Below, one piece after another: positions 16,186-25,247 of a stretch of DNA of 64,000 bases. The stretch spans positions 1 through 64,000 of the forward strand of contig DXYG01000001.1 of NCBI GenBank assembly GCA_019415925.1. Direction: 5' to 3'. The DNA is from Clostridiales bacterium. GTDB taxonomy: Bacteria > Bacillota > Clostridia > Oscillospirales > Acutalibacteraceae. Below the pieces are notes generated by a model. That model was not told the origin of the DNA and did no database searches. It worked only from the letters and a program-made list of their open reading frames with translations. Both the position numbers and the translations under genes were made by a program. The first letter of the stretch is position 1, and every line of letters begins with the position of its first letter.

Positions 16186-17988
16186 ATGTTTACTGAACGA
16201 TTAAACAAAATTATGAAAATAATCGGCGCAAAGCCAACTGACATTGCCGGTATTATCGGATGTGACCGTTCCGCAGTTGACCGTATTTGTAAAGGAAGTC
16301 GTGTACCGCAAAACGGCGGAAAAAGTGCGACAAGAATTGTTTTGGCTATTTATTCGTTTGCGGATGGAAATGGAAAAACAGAAGATATTTTGAATGAAAT
16401 CGGCTGTTCCGCTTCATTTTCCGCAGAGCAAATCAAAGGCGAAATAATGCGTTGGCTTTATGACGGAGAAGAGTCGATAAAAGCCCGCAAAGAAGTGCCC
16501 ACGGTTTTACATACCCACGATAAATTCGGACAGCGCTTTTCCGCAATACTTGATTTGGCGGAATTTTCGAATGTTCGGTTCGGAAAGCTCCTGAGCATTG
16601 ACCCATCGTATATTAGCCGTTTCCGCAACGGACTGCGCACACCTGTATCAAACTCTAAACTCACGGAGAAAATATGCCGTGTTCTTTACAGTCGGTTCAA
16701 AGACCAAAAGCGCCTATCAAATCTTGCAAGATTAATGAACATATCGCCCGAAAATCTCCATAACGATACAGATTGGGAAAAAGAGCTGTATTCCTGGCTG
16801 TTTCTTTCGGATGACAGCACGGTTTCATCCTTTGTTGTGGGTATGGTAGACCAAATCGGCTCGTTTTCTGCTGATATAATAAAACCTCCTTTGTCCTTTG
16901 AAACAGTAGTAGACAAAAGGGCTTTAGGCGACAATCAATCGCTCTATCACGGAATAACCGGCTTGCAAACTGCTGTTCTCCGCTTTCTGGGAAATGTTAT
17001 AGAAAGAAAAGAAAAGGATTTATATCTATTTTCCGACCAAAATATAGATTGGATCATCGCCGACAAAGCCTTTCAACAAAAATGGATGTCGCTGATGATT
17101 CAGTGTGTAACAAGCGGTGTGAAAATTCACATCATTCATAATATCGAACGAAATCTTACTGAAATCGGCGAAGCAATTCGCAGTTGGCTTCCTCTTTATC
17201 CGTCGGGACAAATTGAATCATTTTACCTCGACGGACAGAAAAACACAAATTTTTCAACAACACTGTTCTTGTGCCCCGGCTACGCATGTATTTACGGCAA
17301 CAATGTTGTCGGCACGGAAAACAAAAGCGGAAATTATATATACGAAACTGAACCTGAAAGAATAAATCTGTGCCGTCAGTTCTTTGATACGCTTCTCGAC
17401 AAAGCTCACCGCCTTATCAGAGTATGCAAAACCGCTGATTTTTCTCTGTTTGAATCGGGTTCATCCGATATAACGGTTTTAAGCAGTTGCCCAACTGTAT
17501 TCTCAATGCCGGAAAATCTTTTTTCGGAATTCTTTAACCACTCTGAATTATTAGTCGAGGCAAATGATGCAAAAGATATTTACAAGCAAATGAAATGCCT
17601 TTTTGAGAATGCGTTGTTGTCGGGACACTTTCATGAGTGTGCTCCTTTGCCAAGCGATGAGGACTTATTTAGCGGAAAAATATATCCGGAATTTCTATCG
17701 ACGCCTTATTCTCCTCAGGAATTTGCAGAACACACAAAAAACATAATAAATCTTTTGGACAACACAAAATACAGATTTTATCCTTTGCCCGAACCGAGTT
17801 TTTTGGATGTGCAGATTATTATTTCCGAAAATAGCGTTGCCGTCAGCCGATTAAAAGCACCGTTCTTCACAATTTTCTTAGAGCATCCGTTCCTGTGCCG
17901 TGCTTTTGCCGAGTATGCAGATTCGGTAAAAAAGCAGTACACTCTGGATAAAGTAACGCTGAAAAGAAAATTGGAGGGATATTGCTGA
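16186..17988 (+). CDS. Large XRE-type transcriptional regulator
   Basis: 600 residues. Two helix-turn-helix units are seen: residues 1-50 (LNKIMKIIGAKPTDIAGIIGCDRSAVDRI) and about 108-165 (RFSAILDLAEFSNVRFGKLLSIDPSYISRFRNG). The rest is a large sensor-like region; the stretch around 290-400 (SGVKIHIIHNIERNLTEI, then SFYLDG) resembles domains found in other long clostridial XRE proteins, possibly of PLD-like fold, but catalytic HKD residues are absent. AAGGGAG precedes ATG 16186. It lies between intergenic repeats and ends in its own terminator. The target is unknown; the peptidase-GTPase cluster 1.9 kb downstream is one candidate. Confidence 0.75.
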   Translation: MFTERLNKIMKIIGAKPTDIAGIIGCDRSAVDRICKGSRVPQNGGKSATRIVLAIYSFADGNGKTEDILNEIGCSASFSAEQIKGEIMRWLYDGEESIKARKEVPTVLHTHDKFGQRFSAILDLAEFSNVRFGKLLSIDPSYISRFRNGLRTPVSNSKLTEKICRVLYSRFKDQKRLSNLARLMNISPENLHNDTDWEKELYSWLFLSDDSTVSSFVVGMVDQIGSFSADIIKPPLSFETVVDKRALGDNQSLYHGITGLQTAVLRFLGNVIERKEKDLYLFSDQNIDWIIADKAFQQKWMSLMIQCVTSGVKIHIIHNIERNLTEIGEAIRSWLPLYPSGQIESFYLDGQKNTNFSTTLFLCPGYACIYGNNVVGTENKSGNYIYETEPERINLCRQFFDTLLDKAHRLIRVCKTADFSLFESGSSDITVLSSCPTVFSMPENLFSEFFNHSELLVEANDAKDIYKQMKCLFENALLSGHFHECAPLPSDEDLFSGKIYPEFLSTPYSPQEFAEHTKNIINLLDNTKYRFYPLPEPSFLDVQIIISENSVAVSRLKAPFFTIFLEHPFLCRAFAEYADSVKKQYTLDKVTLKRKLEGYC

Positions 17989-18013
17989 TATTACAATAAC
18001 GGAACAATAAAGG

Positions 18014-18054
18014 AAAATCGGCGGTGACTGAATTTCAGTAACCGACGATTTTTT
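18014..18054 (+). terminator. Terminator of the large XRE regulator
   Basis: AAAATCGGCGGTGACTGAA pairs with TTCAGTAACCGACGATTTT with two mismatches, followed by a T run, 25 bases after the stop. Confidence 0.8.
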
Positions 18055-18109
18055 AAGCTTATTTTATTGTCTTAGTAATTCCTGATAGAAATTAGACTTA
18101 TATTTGTGA

Positions 18110-18392
18110 GGATAATTTTCAGAGGACAAGGCGTAGAACGCCGCATCTCTGATGTGGAAAGGGTGGTCGGGAAAATCGTCAATCAGGTCAAGCGGAATAT
18201 TCCTTATCTTTTCAAGCTTTGCAGTTTCTCGCTACTGCTGTGTAGAGAAAAGGTCATTGAGTGTCAGCAGTGCGAAGTCGCTCTTTCTTTCTGCCATCCG
18301 AAAGCACCTCTTTTGCAAATTCAGCGTATGCCAATGCCACCTTGCTGTTCGGCTCATAAACATAAATGCTTATACCCTTGGAATTTACCTCT
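18110..18392 (-). pseudogene. parA 3' end and parB 5' end remnants
   Basis: The minus strand reads GISIYVYEPNSKVALAYAEFAKEVL..., the last ~40 residues of a ParA-type ATPase of integrative conjugative elements, ending in TGA. Overlapping it starts MAERKSDFALLTLNDLFSTQQ with a premature TAG, then KLEKIRNIPLDLIDDFPDHPF, the N-terminal signature of the partner ParB. The homology stops near 18140. The overlapping parA-parB arrangement is that of clostridial ICEs; this is what remains of one. It is joined directly to the 2H pseudogene at 18393. Confidence 0.7.
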
Positions 18393-18840
18393 GTTTATGA
18401 AAAGTTCAATACCGACAACACATTTAAACCGTTTTACGGTGATACAGTTGTATTCGGCCTTGACAGCCGTACAAAGACAAGGATTATTAAAATTATTGAA
18501 AAGTTCTATCAGTCGGTACACGAATGATTCTGTCAAAAGCTTGATAAAAGCACGCTTCATATGACTCTTCACGATTTGAGTGCGTCCGATAATCTTGACA
18601 GTATTACATCAGAGGTTTTTTATAACGAAATAAGGCTTTTGCAGATAATGAAAGACCATCCGCACAAGCCGCAGACAATAAGAATGAAAACAAATTTTGT
18701 TATCAATATGGTCAGCACAAGTCTTGTACTCGCACTTGTGCCTGCCGATGAAGCCGAATGGAATAAATTGCAAACACTGTATGACTTGATAAATGAGGTT
18801 ATGATATGTCCTTATCCATATCTGACGCCCCACATCACAC
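18393..18840 (+). pseudogene. Truncated second copy of the 2H phosphoesterase gene
   Basis: About 85% identical by eye to the intact gene at 40178. It lacks the first ~30 residues, carries a nonsense TGA at 18525 where the intact gene has TGT, and breaks off right after the second catalytic motif (PYLTPHIT). Directly behind it is the same AAGTGTGG-TTAAT-44-bp repeat sequence that follows the intact gene. It is therefore the decayed right end of an older, related island. Confidence 0.88.
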
Positions 18841-18853
18841 TTAAGTGTGGTCT

Positions 18854-18897
18854 TAATATTATCCTTACGAGCAGTAGGCATCCTTATGTCTCTGCCA
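18854..18897 (+). repeat. 44-bp direct repeat, copy 2 (candidate attachment site)
   Basis: The same 44-base layout as copies at 1001 and 40937, with a few substitutions (GCATCCTTATGTCTCTGCCA core). No integrase lies to its right; instead an A/T-rich decayed zone begins. Confidence 0.65.
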
Positions 18898-18900
18898 AAC

Positions 18901-18937
18901 AAAAACGGCTTAAACACTGCGTTTAAGCCGTTTTTTA
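18901..18937 (+). terminator. Terminator behind repeat copy 2
   Basis: AAAAACGGCTTAAAC and GTTTAAGCCGTTTTT form a perfect 15-bp stem with a five-base loop and T tail. Confidence 0.85.
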
Positions 18938-19349
18938 ATATAATTTTAGTACGGAACACGGTCTGATTTTCCGCTTTTGACGCTCATTTCAGGCATCAAA
19001 ATGTTCAACCGGTGCTAATAATCCCAACGTTTCCGTCTGTTACATCATAAAAATAGTATCAAAAACATATTGTAACAGCTCAAAATATAAAATGCACGGA
19101 AGGGTGTTGTTATGAAATATTTCCTATGAAAAATGTATTAAACTATGAACAGCCCCTTTTATTATTTATATTTCAGGACTCAATATTGTACGTGTAACAA
19201 TATATTGCATCTGTCATTAAATATTTGCCGTTTAATGAAAGTATTCAGATACTGTTATTTGTTTCCTGCATAGCAAATTTTGAGATGATTTTTTAATTAT
19301 AACTGTACAAATCTTACTTATCCTATTTTGCTATGCAAAAGGCTGCTCT

Positions 19350-19461
19350 GTGCGTAATCCAAAATATATGTCCAAATTTGCAGATGCATATGCTGATGAA
19401 AAATTTGTGCATACAGTGTCTGCACAAATTCCATGGTTACACAATACTCTTATTTCAGATA
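19350..19461 (+). pseudogene. DUF1016 (YhcG-like) nuclease remnant
   Basis: About 37 residues, NPKYMSKFADAYADEKFV followed by HTVSAQIPWLHNTLISDK, match the N-terminal winged-helix part of DUF1016 proteins (...FA..YPDEEFVQQ..AQIPWGHN), whose full form adds a PD-(D/E)xK nuclease. Everything else is gone. DUF1016 genes usually travel with restriction-modification or mobile elements. The rest of 18940-19630 is A/T-rich and shows no other gene. Confidence 0.55.
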
Positions 19462-19637
19462 AATTCAGTAATCACAAAATCAGACAATGTTATATTATCA
19501 GAACCATTTATAAAACAAATTTTTGCACCTCGCTTATGATACTTGCGTCTGTTTTCATTTTTTTCTGAAATGCTGACAGATGCAATTTTTGTATGCGCTA
19601 TACTTTCCAACTTTTTGGATATCATCCAAAAACTTAA

Positions 19638-19666
19638 TTGACATCGCATAATTAATATGATAAAAT
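19638..19666 (+). promoter_or_regulatory. Strong sigma-A promoter of the peptidase-GTPase cluster
   Basis: A consensus TTGACA, 17-base spacer and TAAAAT. The first start codon is 180 bases downstream, leaving a ~175-base leader that holds a terminator-like hairpin. No equally good promoter was found upstream of the later genes of the cluster. Confidence 0.78.
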
Positions 19667-19702
19667 TACTAATAAGATTACAATATTCTACAAAATAACA
19701 CA

Positions 19703-19768
19703 AAAAGCCAGCTGTAATATGTGCAAAATTCACTTATTACTTCAGTGAATTTTGTTATAGCTTTTTTT
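19703..19768 (+). terminator. Leader terminator/attenuator ahead of the cluster
   Basis: CAAAATTCAC and GTGAATTTTG form a perfect inner stem. The outer bases AGCTGTAA and TTATAGCT extend it, followed by seven T. It sits between the promoter at 19638 and ATG 19847, so it would stop transcripts unless relieved. Conditional termination is inferred. Confidence 0.6.
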
Positions 19769-19846
19769 AATTACAAAACCCGAAGCTTATCCGTCTTTTG
19801 TAATATGATATCCCTGTTTTAAAAACATTTTAAGGAGATTGATAAA

Positions 19847-20737
19847 ATGCCGTACACTTTTAAGCTGAATACCGAATACAGGTATGACGATTTAAAAACT
19901 TTTAAGGGAAAATATCTTAAAGAGATAGAGTCAAGCATTATTGTTCCCGAATACATAGTTAATAAGGATTGTCGAGAGTGGAATTCGGAACTGAGCAGAT
20001 TGCTTCTGGAGAAAATTAAGACCAAACCCGAAAAGTTTCTTGTTAAAATGAATGATATTATGATGGAATTTGTAGTAACCCTTGACGATAAGAATATGCA
20101 TTTATTGAGTTATCAGGAGCAGTCTGACAGCTATAAAGCTGCACTCTCGGCATTAGAGGCATTGGGTATCAACGCAACACCTACTGTTTATCAGTATACA
20201 ACCGAAAAACCGGAATATATGATTAATGCCTTAGCGTTAGGTTACGGAAATAATGTTAATATTTTTCTTTCCAAAGTGCTTTTTGAAGATATTCTTACAA
20301 GCTCCTCTGAAAAAGAATTCATCATAGGTCATGAATTAGGTCACAATCAATGCAACAGCGCCGCAAGGGAAATTGTCAAAAAGTCGGAAACATTTCTTAT
20401 GTCCCGCCTGAACGAGTACACAGCCGACCGTGCAGGGCTGATTGCCTGCAAAAGTCTGACAGGCGCAGTCAGAGCGTTGCTAAAGCTGAGTGATCAAAAT
20501 AAAAGCGATGATGAATGGCAAAAATATGCGGAAAGCGTCATTGATAATATTGAAAGCATGGCAGCAGAATGTTATGCAGATGCAGGCACTCACCCCTGTA
20601 CCGAAAGAAGAATAGCTGCATTAAAGCTGTTCTGGAATTCTGAGAAGTACGCAAAGCTTGCAAATCAGCCGAACGGAAATAAAAATCTCCTGAGTGACGC
20701 AGAGCTTGAAACTGAAATGGAAAAATTAATTAGTTGA
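19847..20737 (+). CDS. Cytoplasmic M48-like zinc peptidase
   Basis: 296 residues. The zincin motif HELGH is at 162-166 and the third ligand region NEYTAD at 189-194, spaced as in M48 peptidases; a later THPCTERRIAAL segment also fits M48 (HPx2xxR). There are no membrane helices or signal peptide, unlike HtpX, so it works inside the cell. AAGGAG precedes ATG 19847. First gene behind the strong promoter, and the next gene starts 9 bases after its stop. M48-like peptidases are recurring parts of multi-protein NTPase conflict systems, where they may mature a partner; that role is inferred here. Confidence 0.8.
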   Translation: MPYTFKLNTEYRYDDLKTFKGKYLKEIESSIIVPEYIVNKDCREWNSELSRLLLEKIKTKPEKFLVKMNDIMMEFVVTLDDKNMHLLSYQEQSDSYKAALSALEALGINATPTVYQYTTEKPEYMINALALGYGNNVNIFLSKVLFEDILTSSSEKEFIIGHELGHNQCNSAAREIVKKSETFLMSRLNEYTADRAGLIACKSLTGAVRALLKLSDQNKSDDEWQKYAESVIDNIESMAAECYADAGTHPCTERRIAALKLFWNSEKYAKLANQPNGNKNLLSDAELETEMEKLIS

Positions 20738-20746
20738 GGTGTGAAA

Positions 20747-22453
20747 ATGGAAAAGAAAACAGATAATTACATAAAACTTGTCGATTTCCTGAAATCACAT
20801 CCCTGCGGCATTGATTTCAGTTCAGAAACCGAACAGCTTGAGGGCGCACTCAAGTGCTTGAAAAACAGCTTTGTTACAACGCTGCTAAACGGCGGAGAAG
20901 AATGCAATCTTCCTGAATTAACCGAAATGATTTTTAAAGAGGATTTATTTACTCAGCCAAAAGGCAACGGCATAATTCATACTCCGATTTATTTTTCTTA
21001 CGGCGTCAACAAGCAAATACTGCTTGTTGATGATAACGGAAAAACCGAGGTTGACAAAATTGATCTCAGTGAAGCAGAAAAATATAATTGTGTTGAAGTT
21101 ACACTGCCTGATTCTATATTGAAGTATCATAAATTAATTGTTGTTACGCTTATGCAGAACAGAGAAGAAGAGATTTTCTGCCGTTTGCTTCCTGTTTGCG
21201 ACAATATGATTCTTGCGGTGAATTTTGAAGGTGCAATAGGACAGAAAGAGCGCAGAATCTGCGATTTAATCAAGAACAGATGGCAGCAGCCCGAGAGAGT
21301 GTCCTTACTTGCGCTTGATATCGGCGGTTTTTCACTGCCCGGTGTAATGCTCTCCACTCTCGCCCATTGTCTTGGCTCGGAAAAAGAGCTTAATTCCTAT
21401 GTAACGGACAATATAGATTTAAATGAAGAAAATTGCACAGCGGTAAGAAAGCTTTTCTGCGAAAGCGTAATAAGCAACAAAGAAAATGTGCTCGAACGTG
21501 CATTGAACTCGGCGAAAAATGCGCCCGATAAGATTTCCTCATATGCCGACTCACTGGACAAAGAGCTTAACCAGGAGAAGCAAGCGCTTGAAAGGCTTAA
21601 TATTCTTATTGCTTCATTTGAATCTCAGATTATTTTAAACGAATCAAAGATGAATCGAATTTTCGACGAAGATATGAAAAGACAAATTTCAAATGACATT
21701 CTTTCTTTCATTATATTTATGCAGAATACCATTTCGCAGGAGTTAAGGGATTCTACCTCTAACAAGGATGAAATCGATGCATATCTGCCGTACTATTACA
21801 ACTACTTATTGCAGACATTTTCCAAACAGCTGAGCAGCGAAATAATCATACCTAAGGTACAGCTTGCATTTGACGAGATTCTTAACGAGATAAAAAGCGA
21901 CTATGAAAATAAGTTTGGCGAGCCGATACCCGATGAACTCCTGAAAAAAACAAAAGTTTCTGCGACAAGAATTCTGGCTGTTGATGACCGCACAAAAGTA
22001 CAGCTGAAAGATCCCGGCAACGGACTGATGGAAGGCATTCTGTTCGGATTTTTTGTATATCTTTTTTGTAACAGTCTGATATTTGTTATTCTTGAAACAT
22101 TTTTTGATGTCAGCGGCAATGCCATCTATGCATTTCACAAAATCAAAAGAAAAATAATCGGGAGCCTTAAAACCAAAACTCAGCACGAAAAAGAAGTCAA
22201 CAAGCATGTAAGAAAAAGCCTTGACGAAAATGCAGACAAGCTTAATAAACAGTTTGTGGAGTCTTTATTCCCTGCAATAAACTCAGTTTTATACGAAATT
22301 CTTGAAGATTTCATTCACGAAGCCTGCCGGTCGAAGCATGTTGAAAAAGAGTGTATGGAAAAACGCCTGACAAATATTGAATCTAATCTAACAAAAGCAC
22401 AAGACGCCGAAAAAAAGCTCAGATCACTCCTTGATAGTTGCTCGGCTGAATAA
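20747..22453 (+). CDS. Degenerate dynamin-like protein without P-loop
   Basis: 568 residues. I see no GxxxxGKS. The segment CLKNSFVTTLLNGGEE (about residues 32-48) sits where a dynamin P-loop and following helix would be. TPIYFSYG resembles the G2 region of the GTPases at 23038 and 26557, and KLIVVTLMQ and ILAVNFEGAIG occupy places of the G3 and later strands. A long coiled coil (about 270-380), a hydrophobic hairpin near 425-455 (GILFGFFVYLFCNSLIFVIL) and a second helical stalk follow, the build of a membrane-bending dynamin. It is best read as a pseudo-GTPase partner. ATG 20747 has GAGGTG upstream; GTG 20741 is possible. Confidence 0.55.
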   Translation: MEKKTDNYIKLVDFLKSHPCGIDFSSETEQLEGALKCLKNSFVTTLLNGGEECNLPELTEMIFKEDLFTQPKGNGIIHTPIYFSYGVNKQILLVDDNGKTEVDKIDLSEAEKYNCVEVTLPDSILKYHKLIVVTLMQNREEEIFCRLLPVCDNMILAVNFEGAIGQKERRICDLIKNRWQQPERVSLLALDIGGFSLPGVMLSTLAHCLGSEKELNSYVTDNIDLNEENCTAVRKLFCESVISNKENVLERALNSAKNAPDKISSYADSLDKELNQEKQALERLNILIASFESQIILNESKMNRIFDEDMKRQISNDILSFIIFMQNTISQELRDSTSNKDEIDAYLPYYYNYLLQTFSKQLSSEIIIPKVQLAFDEILNEIKSDYENKFGEPIPDELLKKTKVSATRILAVDDRTKVQLKDPGNGLMEGILFGFFVYLFCNSLIFVILETFFDVSGNAIYAFHKIKRKIIGSLKTKTQHEKEVNKHVRKSLDENADKLNKQFVESLFPAINSVLYEILEDFIHEACRSKHVEKECMEKRLTNIESNLTKAQDAEKKLRSLLDSCSAE

Positions 22454-22812
22454 TTAAAAATTTTGACTATCCCTTTAGCTCAGCTGAAATTATTTACTTA
22501 GTTGTGAGCTAAACCATAATTTTTTAGTCCGTTATAAAAGTCGGATATAATATAAAACTCGGTATCTCGGGAGTCATACATTTTTCTGATTCCGAAGCAA
22601 GATACTACTTAACTTCATCTGTCAACGTATGGACACTCCGTGTCCGCACAAAAATTGCAACGCAATTTTTGTGAATGGGACGTGTGGGAACCCGTCCCCT
22701 ACGGAAAGGTTTGTCAGTCAAAATAATTTTGATATAATCGGTTGCGTTTGATAGTCAACACGGACACGGAGTGAGTGTCCCTACGACTGTAAATGAAACG
22801 TTTGAGTAGTAT

Positions 22813-22838
22813 TGTAGCGAGCGACGCCCCCGTCGCTC
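22813..22838. repeat. Single arm of the GTAGCGAGCGACG repeat
   Basis: The same GC-rich sequence as the arms at 15892-15976. The gene-free region 22454-23037 also has inverted pairs of GGACACTCCGTGTCC type (22628 and 22751) and a GGGAACCCGTCCCC block. Its ends, CTATCCCTTTAGCTCAGCTG (22469) and CAGCTGACTAAAAGGGATA-like (22950-22968), are roughly inverted, so the whole ~500 bases may be one non-autonomous element inserted in the cluster. Confidence 0.6.
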
Positions 22839-22843
22839 ACAAA

Positions 22844-22969
22844 AAACGTTACCTATATATCAATTTATAATTCGGGCAACCGTTTTATCCAAACAATCCG
22901 ATTTTTCCACTCGATTTGCCTGTCGAGGCACTCGACAAATTATAGTTTAGCTGACTAAAAGGGATAACC
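22844..22969 (+). repeat. Paired intergenic repeat, copy B (with variable hairpin)
   Basis: Alignable over its whole length with copy A at 16034-16160, with the hairpin GTCGA-loop-TCGAC in place of GCGGCG-loop-CGCCGC. The flanks TTTGCCT and AAATTATAGTTTAGCT are unchanged. Confidence 0.8.
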
Positions 22970-23037
22970 ATATTAAGAATTATTTTTAAAATAACAGCTT
23001 ACCCGTTTCGGTATTGCTGTGGAAAAGAGGTAAAATT

Positions 23038-25164
23038 ATGAAAATTGACAAAACCAAACGTGAAGAATTACGCTGTCTGCTTATTGATAAGATGGATATA
23101 TTAATCAATCTTTACAAAAGCCAATGCAGTGAAACGGTTGCCGCTGCCGTTCATTTAGAGCGAGAGCTGCTTAAAATGGGATTCTTGCATATCGGTATTA
23201 CCGGTCAGACAAGCTGCGGTAAAAGCACATCCGTTAACGCTATGTGCAAGGATGTTGTTGTGCCGGAAAATCCTATGACTGCTACCCCTGTCCCCGTGTA
23301 TATTAAATACCCAAACGATAAAAACGACGTAGCAAATGTTATCATAGAACACGTAGATGAAAGTCCGGCAACTACTCTAAGCCGTGATGACTTTTTGAGA
23401 AAGTATTGTTATAACACTGAGGATATGAAGGGTAACAACCCTGCTCGCCAGCGTTTTAACAACGACAGATATGCTGTTGTTTGCACCGATTCCGAACTTC
23501 TGAATAAAAATATTGTATTGCTTGACACCTTAGGCTCCTGCGCAACCGAAATGGATAATCTCAGAACAAGAGCGGCTATTGCAGGCAAGGTTGACCTGAT
23601 GATTTATATGGTGGGATCATCAAACTTACTTTCTACCGACGTAGAGTTTATTCAATGCAATCTTCTGGGCTATCACCCCAACGATAAAAGTATAAAAGCA
23701 AGAGTTCAGAGTCCGGTTGTAGACACTGATCATCTGATTATTTTGTGCAACGACAAGAACGGTGTTTCAAAAGAAGGTATGATTGAAAGTATATCAAGAA
23801 TTTTTGACTCGGTTGACTGTAAGCTTACAGCTGAGCAGAAGAAGGCTTTCTGCGACAATAATGTTTTTATTGCAAATGCGTTGGCAGGCAGAATTGACAG
23901 CTACGGCTTGTTCGACTACGTCAAGTATACTCCCGAAGGAAGCAACGAGAAATATGTTAAGGATGCCGAGAATCTTAACAAAAAACAGAAAAAAACCAGT
24001 GTGTTATTTGACAAATCGGACTTTGACCCATGGAAAGCTTTTATGAAAAGTCTTGAGGCTAAAACAAATGAAATGCTCACCGGCAATAATTCACTTGTTC
24101 TGCGCAAGTCCACAAAAATAATTGAACGCTTTAAGGAAGCAATGGATGTGCTGAGAGCAACAATTAAGAATTACCGGGACATCAGCAAAGACCATAGTAA
24201 GAAAATAGACAAACTTGAAAAAATCTCCAAAAAATTAGACTCGCTTTCAGATGAAGTACTTAAGACAACTAACGCTTACGGAAAAGATATGATACTCTGC
24301 GTTCAGAAATGCGCATTGAATGATTTTCAGAGGACGTTGTCAATTTTTGCTCAGGATTTTCAGAAAATAATTAATCAGTACTTAGAAAATGTTCCGAATA
24401 AACTACCTAAATACTCCGACTTTAAAAAAATGACCGACGCACAAAAAACTAAGGCACTGACACCGTTTTTGACACCGATTTTAAGAAAACTGTTGTCAAA
24501 ACACGGAACTATAGTACGCAACTCACTATGGAAATTAGAAGGAGAAGATGTTCCCAAAAAGCATTATTCACGAATGATTGATTATTTGTATGCACAAAAA
24601 AAGACATTCTTAGGTTGCAAGCAGGAAATGGATGACGCGGGTATTACAACGGCAGGTGTTATTCTGCCGACTGCCGAGGACTTTGAAACGATTGCAAATG
24701 AGCTTGAATACAAGATTGGCACAGCAATCAGCGAAAGCTTCGATATCTTCGCAAATGAAGATAAGTGGACATCAATAATCGCTCAGTATCTGCCGTCAGT
24801 CAGAATCGGCTTCTTTAGCAGAATTTTTAAAAAGCTCAGCGGAAAAACACAACTACAATTCTGGCAAACTATTCTTTCAGAGCTCATAGCTCCGTTAACC
24901 GCAGAACTCGTAACTATGGCTACAACTGCACTCAAGGATTCTGTTGACGACAAGATTAAGACTGCATACGATCAAAGCGCTAAAATTATTATGAAGTCTT
25001 ACTATTCATTAAACAACAGCTGCTTATCTGCAATCGGAAATCTGAAGCTGACAAATACTCATGAGGAAACGGAAAAGCGCATAAAGGATTGTGAAGAAAA
25101 AATTAATATCTGTAATTGTGCCATTAAAGAAATTGAGGATTTTATCAACAAGAATAATAGCTGA
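23038..25164 (+). CDS. Dynamin-like GTPase, full length
   Basis: 708 residues. G1 is GQTSCGKST (56-64), G2 lies in the block VVPENPMTATPVP (from about 73), G3 is DTLG (163-166) and the G4 position reads CNDKN (237-241) in place of NKxD. After residue ~350 comes a long helical stalk with coiled-coil stretches (about 360-420 and 670-708) and a moderately hydrophobic part around 600-650. This is the layout of bacterial dynamin-like proteins, which polymerise on and remodel membranes. ATG 23038 has AGAGG upstream and is preferred over TTG 23014. It lies behind the repeat block in the cluster. Confidence 0.78.
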   Translation: MKIDKTKREELRCLLIDKMDILINLYKSQCSETVAAAVHLERELLKMGFLHIGITGQTSCGKSTSVNAMCKDVVVPENPMTATPVPVYIKYPNDKNDVANVIIEHVDESPATTLSRDDFLRKYCYNTEDMKGNNPARQRFNNDRYAVVCTDSELLNKNIVLLDTLGSCATEMDNLRTRAAIAGKVDLMIYMVGSSNLLSTDVEFIQCNLLGYHPNDKSIKARVQSPVVDTDHLIILCNDKNGVSKEGMIESISRIFDSVDCKLTAEQKKAFCDNNVFIANALAGRIDSYGLFDYVKYTPEGSNEKYVKDAENLNKKQKKTSVLFDKSDFDPWKAFMKSLEAKTNEMLTGNNSLVLRKSTKIIERFKEAMDVLRATIKNYRDISKDHSKKIDKLEKISKKLDSLSDEVLKTTNAYGKDMILCVQKCALNDFQRTLSIFAQDFQKIINQYLENVPNKLPKYSDFKKMTDAQKTKALTPFLTPILRKLLSKHGTIVRNSLWKLEGEDVPKKHYSRMIDYLYAQKKTFLGCKQEMDDAGITTAGVILPTAEDFETIANELEYKIGTAISESFDIFANEDKWTSIIAQYLPSVRIGFFSRIFKKLSGKTQLQFWQTILSELIAPLTAELVTMATTALKDSVDDKIKTAYDQSAKIIMKSYYSLNNSCLSAIGNLKLTNTHEETEKRIKDCEEKINICNCAIKEIEDFINKNNS

Positions 25165-25247
25165 AACGAGCAAGCTCAGAATTAGTTAATATCCTGAAAA
25201 CAAATCGCCGGGTTTCACCGATAAGCTAAGACAATATTTAAACAACG

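Noticed and set aside
19140..19330. A/T-rich stretch as a possible small RNA or leader
   Set aside because: No promoter-terminator pair encloses it and no stable fold is apparent by eye.
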